Shown piece after piece: positions 1 through 7,796 of a stretch of 64,000 bases of DNA. A model generated the notes under the pieces. It was not told the DNA's origin, made no database searches, and saw nothing but the letters and a program-made list of their open reading frames with translations. Numbering within the stretch: the first letter of the stretch is position 1; each line of letters opens with the position of its first letter. The stretch covers positions 62,001 through 126,000 of the forward strand of contig CAJTJC010000001.1 of assembly GCA_910576655.1 (NCBI GenBank). Direction: 5' to 3'. This DNA comes from an uncultured Christensenella sp. Lineage in GTDB: Bacteria; Bacillota; Clostridia; Christensenellales; Borkfalkiaceae. The position numbers and the translations under genes are program-made.

Positions 1-1
1 T

Positions 2-487
2 GCGCGCAGTTCGGACGCGCTGCTGTACCTGTCCTTTGCATTGCCGCCTGCGCTTATGGTGGCGGGAGCGGCGGGAGCGGCGCTTTGCAACCTTACTTAC
101 GGCGCCCGCGCCGAAAAGCTTATTTCCGACTACGTTTTGGCGGTCTGCCTTGAAAACCCGCAGGCAATGCACCCCGAGCGCGACAGCCTGACCTTCCGCA
201 TTTATCGCAGCGGCTGCATTTTCACAATGAACGCGAACGGCTACAAGGACGGGCTTACCTTCGATTTTTCGGCGTTTAAGCGGCTTAACGCCGCGCGGCG
301 CGCGGCGATTACGACCGCGATTTGCAACCGACTTACCTTTTCCTTTTGCAGACTTTACGAGCGCGGCGCAAAATACGCCGACGTCGGATACGTTATAGAC
401 GGGAAGAACAAATCGGTTGCGATTATATCGGGCGGCGTACCCGATAAAAAAGCTTTCAAAATTTATCTTAAAAATAAGAGGAACTGA
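2..487 (+). CDS. Hypothetical membrane-anchored protein, 5' end outside window
   Basis: The frame is open from the first bases of the window, so the true start lies to the left; the first internal candidate start is a TTG at 41. The visible part begins with a hydrophobic stretch rich in Leu, Ala and Gly (about residues 8-32), probably a transmembrane segment. About 130 soluble residues follow, ending in a Lys-rich tail. I recognise no family. The stop codon lies inside a terminator hairpin shared with the convergent glpK, so this is the last gene of its transcript. Confidence 0.6.
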   Translation, partial: ARSSDALLYLSFALPPALMVAGAAGAALCNLTYGARAEKLISDYVLAVCLENPQAMHPERDSLTFRIYRSGCIFTMNANGYKDGLTFDFSAFKRLNAARRAAITTAICNRLTFSFCRLYERGAKYADVGYVIDGKNKSVAIISGGVPDKKAFKIYLKNKRN

Positions 488-503
488 GCGTTCCTCTTTT
501 TTT
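476..503. terminator. Bidirectional terminator between the partial gene and glpK
   Basis: Arms AAGAGGAAC and GTTCCTCTT flank a 5-base loop. A T-run follows on the plus strand and an A-rich run precedes it, which gives a U-tract on the minus strand. It serves both converging genes. Confidence 0.8.
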
Positions 504-1983
504 ATCGCGTCTGAGTCTGGCGCAGCGCCTTCGCCCAACCGCCGAGCAGAGCGCGGCGGCGCTCTTCTGACATATCGGGGCGGAAAACCCTGCCCGTGCG
601 CACGGTCTCGCGGATTTCGTCGGTATCGTTCCAAAGTCCAGAGGCAAGTCCCGCAAGAAACGCCGCGCCGAGCGCGGTGGTTTCAACCGTCTGCGGACGC
701 ACGGTCTCGCAGTTGAGTATATCTGACTGAAACTGCAACAGAAAATTATTTTTGCTTGCGCCGCCGTCGACGGCGAGGCGCGATATTTCCACCCCTGCGT
801 CCCTCTTCATGGCGTCGACCAAATCCGCCACCTGATAGGCAATGCTTTCAAGCGAGGCGCGCACGACGTGCGCCTTCGAGGTGCCGCGGGTTATGCCCGT
901 AATAGTGCCCCTTGCGCCGCCGTCCCAGTGCGGAGCGCCCAGCCCCGTAAACGCGGGTACGACGTAAACCCCGCCGTTATCCCCGACGCTTTCGGCAAGC
1001 GTTTCGCTGTCGTCGGCTTTTTCTATTATTTTAAGCCCGTCCCTCAGCCACTGCACCACCGCGCCGCCGACGAAAACCGAGCCTTCGAGAACGTACGGCG
1101 GCCTTTCGGAAAGCGACGCCCCCAGCGTGGTAACCAATCCGTTGCTGCTTTTGACGGGCTTTTCGCCCGTATTCATTAACAGGAAGCAGCCCGTTCCGTA
1201 CGTGTTTTTAAGGTCGCCCTCTTTTACGCAGAGGTGACCGAACAGCGCAGCCTGCTGGTCGCCGACGGCGCTGCAAATTTTTACGGGACTGCCGAGCACG
1301 CTCTTGTCGGTATATCCGAAAAAGCTGCCCGAAGGCTGCACCGTAGGAAGCATACTCGCGGGGATATTAAAAAGCTTGAGCAGCTCTTCGTCCCATTTTA
1401 AGGTATGTATATTGTACAGCATAGTGCGCGCGGCGTTGGTACAGTCGGTTGCAAAAACCGCGCCCTTAGTAAGGTGCCACATCAAGAACGTGTCGACCGT
1501 GCCGAAAAGCAGCTCGCCCCGCTCGGCGCGGTCGCGCGCGCCCTCTACGTTGTCGAGTATCCATTTAAGCTTGGTCGCCGAAAAGTACGCGTCGGGAATG
1601 AGACCCGTTTTTTCGTAAATAAAATCGCCGTAGTCTTTTTTAAGCTTTTCGCAGTAATCCGCGGTGCGGCGGCACTGCCAGACAATGGCGTTACAGACTG
1701 TCTTGCCCGTCCTCGCGTCCCAGACCAGCGTGGTTTCGCGCTGGTTGGTAATGCCTATCGCGGCAATATCCTCGGCAGTTATTTCGGCGCGCACGACCGC
1801 CTCGGCAACCACCGCCATAACCGAACCCAGAATATCCTGCGCCGAATGTTCGACCCAGCCCGCTTTGGGGTATATCTGTTTAAATTCCTGCTGGGCGATA
1901 GCGCGGACGTGCGCGTCTTTATCGAATATTACCGCGCGCGAGCTCGTCGTCCCCTGGTCTATAGAAAGTATATAATTTTTCAT
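502..1983 (-). CDS. glpK: Glycerol kinase
   Basis: Phosphorylates glycerol to glycerol-3-phosphate with ATP in the cytoplasm. The 493-residue length is normal for the family. The N-terminal FGGY-kinase phosphate motif DQGTTSSR is at residues 9-16, and the C-terminal half has the GLGAPHWDGGARG segment and the DGGASKNNFL motif. No glpF, glpD or glpP lies beside it, so it is a single-gene unit here. No Shine-Dalgarno sequence precedes the ATG. Instead a good promoter places the transcription start at the ATG itself, which suggests a leaderless mRNA. Confidence 0.95.
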   Translation of the reverse strand: MKNYILSIDQGTTSSRAVIFDKDAHVRAIAQQEFKQIYPKAGWVEHSAQDILGSVMAVVAEAVVRAEITAEDIAAIGITNQRETTLVWDARTGKTVCNAIVWQCRRTADYCEKLKKDYGDFIYEKTGLIPDAYFSATKLKWILDNVEGARDRAERGELLFGTVDTFLMWHLTKGAVFATDCTNAARTMLYNIHTLKWDEELLKLFNIPASMLPTVQPSGSFFGYTDKSVLGSPVKICSAVGDQQAALFGHLCVKEGDLKNTYGTGCFLLMNTGEKPVKSSNGLVTTLGASLSERPPYVLEGSVFVGGAVVQWLRDGLKIIEKADDSETLAESVGDNGGVYVVPAFTGLGAPHWDGGARGTITGITRGTSKAHVVRASLESIAYQVADLVDAMKRDAGVEISRLAVDGGASKNNFLLQFQSDILNCETVRPQTVETTALGAAFLAGLASGLWNDTDEIRETVRTGRVFRPDMSEERRRALLGGWAKALRQTQTR

Positions 1984-1989
1984 AGATTG

Positions 1990-2018
1990 ATTATAACACG
2001 GTTAATATAAAATTTCAA
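1990..2018 (-). promoter_or_regulatory. glpK promoter, predicted leaderless start
   Basis: On the minus strand, TTGAAA (2013-2018), a 17-base spacer, then TATAAT (1990-1995). Only six bases separate the -10 box from the glpK ATG, so initiation should fall at or next to the start codon. Confidence 0.7.
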
Positions 2019-2028
2019 GTCTTACAGC

Positions 2029-2058
2029 ATAACCGCCGCCCGAAAGGGCGGCGGTTAT
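2029..2058. other. Perfect 13-bp hairpin with GAAA loop upstream of glpK
   Basis: Perfect inverted repeat (arms 2029-2041 and 2046-2058) closed by a GAAA tetraloop, 11 bp upstream of the glpK -35 box. Neither strand has a U-tract after it, so it is not an ordinary terminator. It could be a regulator site or a terminator of a lost gene. Confidence 0.5.
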
Positions 2059-2201
2059 CGGCAAAAGGCAATCTCTCGCCCGAAAAACTTGCTGAACTGA
2101 AATACGGCGTAAAGCGGCAGATTGTCTCTTTGACGGTTTTACCGCTTATTACAGTATTCGGTTTAATAATTTCGCTGACAGTACAAATTTCATTTAGTTA
2201 A
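2059..2201 (+). pseudogene. Possible remnant of a small membrane protein gene
   Basis: An open plus-strand frame ends at TAA 2199-2201. It encodes a plausible sequence (SPEKLAELKYG followed by a hydrophobic helix) but has no usable start codon upstream. It looks like the 3' end of a decayed gene; this is weak evidence from composition only. Confidence 0.25.
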
Positions 2202-2202
2202 A

Positions 2203-2233
2203 GCGCTCCCGCGACTTTTTGTCGCGTGAGCGC
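2203..2233 (-). terminator. Hairpin after the XRE regulator gene
   Basis: GC-rich 13-bp arms with one mismatch flank a TTTTT loop, eight bases past the stop of the minus-strand regulator. The following T-run is short, so this is a moderate terminator call. Confidence 0.5.
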
Positions 2234-2241
2234 AGCATTTA

Positions 2242-2454
2242 TCAGCCGTCGTCGTTCAGTCCTAGCAAATAGTCCACGGAAACGCCGTAAAATGCGGCGA
2301 TTTCCGCGAGCAGCGAAAGCGGAGGCTCACGCTGTTCCTTTTCGTAATGCAGATAGGTTACGCTGTTTAAGCCAAGCTTATCCGACAGTTGCTTCTGCGT
2401 GTATCCCCTGTCCTCTCTAAGTTCTTTTAACCGTTCCCCCAAAATTATTTTCAT
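2242..2454 (-). CDS. XRE-family helix-turn-helix transcriptional regulator
   Basis: A 70-residue protein that is almost entirely one Cro/C1-type HTH domain: RLKELREDRGYTQKQLSDKLG forms helices 1-3, followed by the recognition helix and the family end pattern FYGVSVDYLLGL. It probably binds DNA as a dimer. It is divergent from the membrane protein gene at 2547. The intergenic region holds two matching palindromes, one inside the core promoter of that gene, so it most likely represses its neighbour and perhaps itself. Confidence 0.85.
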   Translation of the reverse strand: MKIILGERLKELREDRGYTQKQLSDKLGLNSVTYLHYEKEQREPPLSLLAEIAAFYGVSVDYLLGLNDDG

Positions 2455-2470
2455 ATTATTCTTTACCCAC

Positions 2471-2525
2471 TTGACATATTACCATTTTGGTAATATAATT
2501 ATTCAAAAACTACCATTTTGGTAGT
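2471..2525 (+). promoter_or_regulatory. Promoter with two palindromic operators (TACCATTTTGGTA)
   Basis: TTGACA (2471-2476), a 17-base spacer, then TATAAT (2494-2499). Palindrome 1 (2478-2494) fills the spacer and palindrome 2 (2509-2525) lies just past the start site; their centres are 31 bp apart. This is a classical repressor arrangement. Confidence 0.85.
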
Positions 2526-2546
2526 TTGGGACCAAAGGAGGTTTTT

Positions 2547-3296
2547 ATGGATAATACTTTGCAGGACAATCAGGAGCTGTCACGCTATACGGGCGGCGCA
2601 ATCGTGAGAAAACTGATAGGGCTGGTTGCTTTTTTAGTCAGCTTTATTACGCTTCAGCTTGCGCGCCCCGCGATGGAATGCTGGAAACAGCGTTACGAAT
2701 GCAGGCACACCTACATAGACGGCAAAAGACTGATTTTCGACGGAAACGGGCTGCAGCTTTTCGGTAAATTTATAGTGTGGCTGCTACTTAGCGTAGTTAC
2801 CCTGGGGATATATTCGTTCTGGCTGTCCGTAAAGCAGAAAAAATGGATAACCAAACACACACATATCGTTACGGAAGAGGAAGCAGCGGCATTTGATGCG
2901 GCGCAAAAAAAATCTTCTGCGCGGGAAAACCTCAGCGAGGAAGAAAAAGCCGCTTACGAAGCAAAGCTGCTTGAAAAGAAAAGGCAGGCGCACGGTATGG
3001 GACAGATTGTCCTCCTGCTTACGTTCGTTATGCCTCAGTTCGGTCTGATACTCGGAATTGCGGGCATAGTTTTCGGAGCAATGTACCGTGAAAAATTCTG
3101 TCTGCGTTCAAGCGTGACATGCGTAAGTATTTTAGCGGTAGCCGTAACCGTAGTTTGCGCTTTTATTTTCCGTGACGCGCAGTACGCGCTTTTCGTCGCG
3201 GCGGGTGCACTGGCGGCAGTTGCGGTTGCGGCATGCGTTGTAGCCTTTGTATTTACGGGAAAGTGGGAAAGCACGCCGAAAAAAAACGCACAATAA
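2547..3296 (+). CDS. DUF898-like membrane protein
   Basis: The start is the ATG at 2547, preceded by AAAGGAGGT; a frame extension to 2526 would cross the operator. The 249-residue protein has hydrophobic segments at about 20-40, 72-92, 150-175 and two near the C terminus (about 185-235), with a charged Glu/Lys/Ala coil at 105-145. The segment around residues 55-95 (RLIFDGNGLQLFGKF, then TLGIYSFW) resembles the repeated unit of DUF898/YjgN membrane proteins. The function is unknown. It is probably repressed by the divergent XRE protein. Confidence 0.6.
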   Translation: MDNTLQDNQELSRYTGGAIVRKLIGLVAFLVSFITLQLARPAMECWKQRYECRHTYIDGKRLIFDGNGLQLFGKFIVWLLLSVVTLGIYSFWLSVKQKKWITKHTHIVTEEEAAAFDAAQKKSSARENLSEEEKAAYEAKLLEKKRQAHGMGQIVLLLTFVMPQFGLILGIAGIVFGAMYREKFCLRSSVTCVSILAVAVTVVCAFIFRDAQYALFVAAGALAAVAVAACVVAFVFTGKWESTPKKNAQ

Positions 3297-3326
3297 AAAG
3301 AGGAGGAAATTATTCCTCCTCTTTTT
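3297..3326. terminator. Bidirectional terminator
   Basis: GAGGAGGAA and TTCCTCCTC arms flanked by an A-run and a T-run. It closes both the plus-strand membrane gene and the long minus-strand opp-tld operon. Confidence 0.85.
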
Positions 3327-3462
3327 CAGTATACTGTTTATGAAATTTTGCAATTTCATCGGTGTCGAGCGATACCTTCTGATACAGTCCCGTGCACTCG
3401 TTCGCGCACACGCAATCGTCGAAAATATCGCCTATTAAATGACTCGTTCTGCGTTTTCCCAT
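3310..3462 (-). CDS. Small Cys-containing protein (50 residues), last gene of opp-tld operon
   Basis: ATG at 3462, TAA at 3310-3312, with an in-frame stop just upstream of the ATG that fixes the start. The product starts MGKRRTSHLIG, has a Cys cluster (DDCVCANEC, residues 15-23) and ends in acidic residues. It lies 28 bases after tldE on the same strand and runs into the operon terminator, so it is probably co-transcribed. The start has only a weak ribosome site. The CxCxxxC pattern could bind metal. I recognise no family. The coding call rests on position, start context and sensible composition. Confidence 0.5.
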   Translation of the reverse strand: MGKRRTSHLIGDIFDDCVCANECTGLYQKVSLDTDEIAKFHKQYTEKEEE

Positions 3463-3490
3463 ACTCTAAGTATGACCCGCCGATAAGTTT

Positions 3491-4714
3491 TTATACCTTT
3501 GCGTTGTTTATATCGAAATCAGCCACCAACACGTCGCCGTCGCTGAATTCGAATATATCGTTGTGAGCGACGCCTATAAAATTCTTACCGAGAACGTCGA
3601 AGACATTTCCGCCGATGCTGAACTCGGGCAGTCTGCCGACCAGCTTTCCGTTGTCGTACAGATACGCAACCTGTACCGGCAGACCGATATTGCCGTCGGG
3701 TGTCATATCGCCGCCGCTGGTCATATCCACGTAAATCGCCTTGCCCTTTACGAGATTATCAAGGCTGTCGGTGCGGGCAATTCTCAGCCCGACGAAGCTC
3801 GTTTGCGGAACCTCGTCGAAGGGCGCGTAGCCGCCGCCGGATACGGGCAGATTGAAGTTTGCCGCCGAACGCTTATACGTAGCCACGCCGCCGAGCACGC
3901 CGTCCTTTACGAAGTAGAATTTGTCGTCCTCGTTGACGGCTCCCTCCGCGTCGAAGAAGGGCGCAATCTCGCCCTCGGCGTTTCTGTCCGTAAGTATGCT
4001 TACCCTCTCGTCGAAAATCTTTTCGCCGATTTTGCCGCTTAAAAGGCTTGAACCGCTGACGTACAGCTCTGCGATAAGGTGCTGCGCGGTGTGCTGCAAT
4101 ACGTCCATACAGCCCACGATAACGGGCAGCTTACCCTCGGGCATAGCCACCTTTTTAACGTAAGCGTTCAGAAGAGCGCCTATATCGTTTACAATCGCGT
4201 CCTCGTCGTAGTACGCTCTGTCCGCGCCGTAAAACGCGTCCATAATGTTTGCCGAGGACTTTTCTTTTATTATGAGTCCGCCGCCGAACCTGCTGCCCTT
4301 GAAAGAATAGCGTGTAGACCTGCTGTTTTCGTAGATAAGCTCCTCGTCAGCCATATTCAGCTTATTGCTGAAAACGAAGTCGGGGAACTGTTTATTCAGT
4401 CGCGTTATAAGCTTTTTCATCGTCTTTACGTAATCCTGCGGGGGGATAATGGTTTTGGATTTATCCACCTCGCGGCGGGCGTTTTCGGTAAGGCTGCACG
4501 GATACGCAATATTCTGCGAAAGCTTTGCCTTAGCCTGTTCGAACAACGCTTGGTCGTCGCCCTCGCCTATTCTGCCCGCAATGCCGATTTTACCGTCCTC
4601 GTAAACTCTGACTACGGTTTTCAGCTCCTCGTTGATACGCAGCGAGTCGACCCTGCCGCCCGATACGGATACGCTGTAACCCGTGCCTTTACTGATAATT
4701 TTTTCGAATTCCAT
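3491..4714 (-). CDS. tldE: TldE/PmbA-type metalloprotease partner subunit
   Basis: A 407-residue member of the TldD/PmbA family. In the known heterodimer TldE lacks the zinc motif and TldD carries it, and no HExxxH is present here. Family features include the Gly-rich SFKGSRFGGGL region and the C-terminal DMTSGGDMTPDG and FSIGGNVFDVLGKNF segments. It starts after a clear GAGGTGA site, eight bases after tldD. The pair degrades or processes unfolded peptides in the cytoplasm, which fits its place behind a peptide importer. Confidence 0.9.
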   Translation of the reverse strand: MEFEKIISKGTGYSVSVSGGRVDSLRINEELKTVVRVYEDGKIGIAGRIGEGDDQALFEQAKAKLSQNIAYPCSLTENARREVDKSKTIIPPQDYVKTMKKLITRLNKQFPDFVFSNKLNMADEELIYENSRSTRYSFKGSRFGGGLIIKEKSSANIMDAFYGADRAYYDEDAIVNDIGALLNAYVKKVAMPEGKLPVIVGCMDVLQHTAQHLIAELYVSGSSLLSGKIGEKIFDERVSILTDRNAEGEIAPFFDAEGAVNEDDKFYFVKDGVLGGVATYKRSAANFNLPVSGGGYAPFDEVPQTSFVGLRIARTDSLDNLVKGKAIYVDMTSGGDMTPDGNIGLPVQVAYLYDNGKLVGRLPEFSIGGNVFDVLGKNFIGVAHNDIFEFSDGDVLVADFDINNAKV

Positions 4715-4722
4715 ACTTCACC

Positions 4723-6057
4723 TCACTGTACGCTCATTTTGGATATTCTCATATAGGGTCCGCCGAACGATACGTTAAGCGGGAACTGTTCCATTTTGCC
4801 GCAACCGCCGAACGCGCTGGAAATAATTTCGGCCTTGTCGGAAAGTCCGTCTATGAGGTTGAGAGTTTCGAATACGCTGCCTGTAATTACGGCGATTTTT
4901 ACGGGCTTGCCGATTTTGCCGTCGACTATTTCATAAGCGAGGTTGGGCGCTATCGTAAAAGTACTCATGCCAGAGCCGTGCTTGTAATCCTTGATAAAAT
5001 AGCCGTGCTTTACGCCCGCAAACAGCTCTTCCTTGGTAAGCGAGCCCGCCTCTATTACGGTGCTGGTCATTCGCACGATAGGCTCGAAGTCGCAGCTGAT
5101 TGCGCGGGCGTTGCCCGTAAGCTCTTCGTTTAAATCGGTTGCGGTAGCGGCAGAGTGAAGCCTGCCCGAAAGTACGCCGTTTTTGATAAGGTAGGTCTTT
5201 TTAGCGGAAGTGCCCTCGTCGTCGAACGGGCGATAGCCCGAGCCGTCCTCGAGACCGCTGTCGTAAATGGAAAGAACGTCGCCGCCGACCTTTTTGCCGA
5301 TTGCCCATTCCTTGCGCATTGTTTCGTCGCCGACCATGAAATCGGATTCGGACTTATGCCCGAAGCTTTCGTGCGCGAATACGCCCGTAGTTTCGGGAGA
5401 AAGTATGACGGGATACTCGCCCGCGGTAACGGGCTGCGCGTTCATAAGGAAATACTCTGCCTCTTCGATAAACTCCTTTACCTCTTTATCGCCGACGGCT
5501 ATCTTTTCAAGGCAGTCGTCCGAGCGCGAAAGACTGGAAGTAAAGTTGTTGTCGCCGTCCGCGAAAGACGCGCCGAACCTTACGCCGCAAAGCTGAAAAT
5601 CGTATTTGATATCCGCGCCAAGCGAGGAATAGAACTCTATTTCGCTGTATTTGTCCGCATACACCGCAACGAACATTTTAAGATGCTCGCTTTTTAAAAG
5701 CGGGAACTTTTCGGTAAGCAGCCTGCCCTTTTCGGCAAGGCTTTTGCTTTTGACGCAGTTATCGGCAAACTTGCGTATATTCGCCTTGTTGCTTTCGAAG
5801 CGCCTGACGGTAGCGTTTTTCGCAATATCCTTATTTGGCGTCGCGTTTGCGTAAAGCTTGTCGAGCTCGGCCTGCAATTCGCCGAGCTTGTACGTAGAAG
5901 CGTAATACCACATATCGCCGTCGAACACGCGCAAAAACGCCGTTTTGACGGTAGTGTTTTTACTTTCTTCAAGCGCGCCGTCGCGGTATTTTATACTCGT
6001 CGTGAACACGGTTTCCACCCTTACGTCGGCGTAAAAACCGTCCTTGAATTTTAACAT
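4723..6057 (-). CDS. tldD: TldD zinc metalloprotease subunit
   Basis: The start is placed at 6057 because an AAGGAGGG site lies just upstream; the longer frame to 6102 would overlap the previous gene. The 444-residue product has the family zinc motif HESFGH at 229-234. Together with TldE it forms a barrel-shaped protease that cleaves small, unstructured peptides, as shown in E. coli where it matures microcin B17 and degrades CcdA. Here it lies in the same minus-strand run as oppABCDF. Confidence 0.92.
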   Translation of the reverse strand: MLKFKDGFYADVRVETVFTTSIKYRDGALEESKNTTVKTAFLRVFDGDMWYYASTYKLGELQAELDKLYANATPNKDIAKNATVRRFESNKANIRKFADNCVKSKSLAEKGRLLTEKFPLLKSEHLKMFVAVYADKYSEIEFYSSLGADIKYDFQLCGVRFGASFADGDNNFTSSLSRSDDCLEKIAVGDKEVKEFIEEAEYFLMNAQPVTAGEYPVILSPETTGVFAHESFGHKSESDFMVGDETMRKEWAIGKKVGGDVLSIYDSGLEDGSGYRPFDDEGTSAKKTYLIKNGVLSGRLHSAATATDLNEELTGNARAISCDFEPIVRMTSTVIEAGSLTKEELFAGVKHGYFIKDYKHGSGMSTFTIAPNLAYEIVDGKIGKPVKIAVITGSVFETLNLIDGLSDKAEIISSAFGGCGKMEQFPLNVSFGGPYMRISKMSVQ

Positions 6058-6098
6058 ATCAATCCCTCCTTTTTTTATATAAACGCAAATTATGCCCG

Positions 6099-6509
6099 TC
6101 AAACGGGCACGATTTGGTAATATACGATTAGAAATATCGCCGCGACCGCGATAAACACCGCGCCCACGATAAGCATGAACGCCATACCGCGTTTTTTCTC
6201 TTTTTTCGCCTGACGGTACTCGTAATAGTCCTTATACTTGTTGTTTCTGCAATCCTTCTTGAACAGGTCGAAAAACCTTATTGCGGCGTAGGAAAGCATA
6301 TCGAACGCGCCGCCGTTGCTGGCGAAGACTATCAGCCCCGCGCCCGCAAGCAGCACCCCGGGAACGAAGCACGCGTCCGACAGCGTAGCCATTACCTGCT
6401 GCGCGTTCCCCTCCCACACCTTCTTGGCGCAGATAATCGTAATGAAAATTACCAGTCCTACCGCCGCGGTGATTATATAGGGCAAAGCCCTTTTAAAAAA
6501 ATCTTTCAT
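6099..6509 (-). CDS. DUF3899-like small membrane protein
   Basis: A 136-residue protein with three hydrophobic segments: residues 9-29, 45-65 and about 110-132. Between the last two are a GGAFDMLSYA segment and a basic KKDCRNNKYKDYYEYRQAKKEKK stretch split by aromatic residues. This layout and the FD.SY motif resemble DUF3899. The function is unknown. It lies 6 bases after oppF and 42 bases before tldD, so it belongs to the operon. Confidence 0.6.
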   Translation of the reverse strand: MKDFFKRALPYIITAAVGLVIFITIICAKKVWEGNAQQVMATLSDACFVPGVLLAGAGLIVFASNGGAFDMLSYAAIRFFDLFKKDCRNNKYKDYYEYRQAKKEKKRGMAFMLIVGAVFIAVAAIFLIVYYQIVPV

Positions 6510-6515
6510 AGGCTG

Positions 6516-7796
6516 TCACGCCGTGATTTCCGCTTTGTATTTTTCGAATTCCGCCTCGTTACAGTAAACGAGGTGTCCGTTGCCTATATCGCGCATTACG
6601 GGCTTGTCGACTGAATAGTCGTGCTCCGCAATGGGGTTATAGACGATACGCTTTCTGTTCTTTTCGTAGTCGGGGTCGGGCACGGGAATTGCCGACAGCA
6701 GCGACTTGGTGTACGGGTGAAGCGGGTGAGCAAACAACTCGTCAGAGGTCGCAAGCTCGACCATTTTACCGAAGTACATAACGCCGATTTTGTCCGAAAA
6801 ATATTTTACGACGGACAGGTCGTGCGCGATAAACATAATCGTAAGACCGAGCGAATTTCTCAAATCGTTCAGAAGGTTAATAACCTGAGCCTGAATGGAA
6901 ACGTCGAGCGCGGATATGGGTTCGTCCGCGATTATAAGGTCGGGGCGCAGAATTATTGCGCGCGCAATGCCGATACGCTGACGCTGTCCGCCCGAAAACT
7001 CGTGCGGGTAGCGATTGGCGTGCTCGGGCACCAGTCCGACGAGGTCGAGCATCTTATACACCTGCTCGTCGATATACTTCTTGTCGCGCACTCCGCGTAT
7101 AATAAGCCCCTCGGCGATTATGTCGCGTACGGTCATACGCGGGTCGAGCGAAGCTATGGGGTCCTGAAATATCATCTGCATTTTGTTCATAATTCTGTCT
7201 TTCTTCGCAAAACGCAGCTCTTTTTTAAATTCCCTTTCAAGCTCTTTATATTCCGCGGACTCGGGGTCCAGCGCGGCGAGCCTGGGCGCGTACTCCTCGC
7301 GCACCTTGTTCATCTGCACCTCGGCATACTGCTTATTGCAGTTTTTGTCGTCGAACCTGGCGCTTTTTATGTTCGCAGTTTGTTCGGTTATAACGGCGTG
7401 CAGCTTGCTCTCGGCGGCGGCAAGCCGTTCGGAATATTCCGCCCTGACCTCCGTCGCGCCGTTAGCCTTATCCTGCTTTATCAGCTTTTTAACCTCGCCC
7501 GTTTCAGCCCTGTATTCGGCTTTGGCGGCGCGCACCGCGTCCCTGTACGAGCGGGTGCCCGCGCAAATTCTCTGCCCCTCGAAGAACACGTTGCCCGAGG
7601 TAACGTCGTATAGCTTGATTATCGAGCGTCCCGTGGTGGTCTTACCGCAGCCGCTCTCGCCGACCAGTCCGAACACCTCGCCGCGGTGCACCTCGAAGCT
7701 GACGTTATCGACCGCCTTCAATTCCATTGCGGGACCCATTTTGAAATACTGACAGAGATTTTCGACCTTCAATAAAACGTCGTCATTGTTTTCCAT
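6516..7796 (-). CDS. oppF: Oligopeptide ABC transporter ATP-binding protein OppF, with coiled insertion
   Basis: One of two ATPases powering peptide import. The start ATG at 7796 follows AGAGGTGA and overlaps the oppD end by 14 bases; a GTG at 7805 is less likely. Walker A is GESGCGKTT, the Q-loop MQMIFQDP, the signature FSGGQRQRI, Walker B LIIADEP and the switch FIAHD. The C-terminal VYCNEAE region is typical of OppF. About 125 extra residues, rich in Glu, Lys and Ala and probably helical, sit between the Walker A lobe and the Q-loop. All catalytic motifs are intact. Confidence 0.93.
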   Translation of the reverse strand: MENNDDVLLKVENLCQYFKMGPAMELKAVDNVSFEVHRGEVFGLVGESGCGKTTTGRSIIKLYDVTSGNVFFEGQRICAGTRSYRDAVRAAKAEYRAETGEVKKLIKQDKANGATEVRAEYSERLAAAESKLHAVITEQTANIKSARFDDKNCNKQYAEVQMNKVREEYAPRLAALDPESAEYKELEREFKKELRFAKKDRIMNKMQMIFQDPIASLDPRMTVRDIIAEGLIIRGVRDKKYIDEQVYKMLDLVGLVPEHANRYPHEFSGGQRQRIGIARAIILRPDLIIADEPISALDVSIQAQVINLLNDLRNSLGLTIMFIAHDLSVVKYFSDKIGVMYFGKMVELATSDELFAHPLHPYTKSLLSAIPVPDPDYEKNRKRIVYNPIAEHDYSVDKPVMRDIGNGHLVYCNEAEFEKYKAEITA

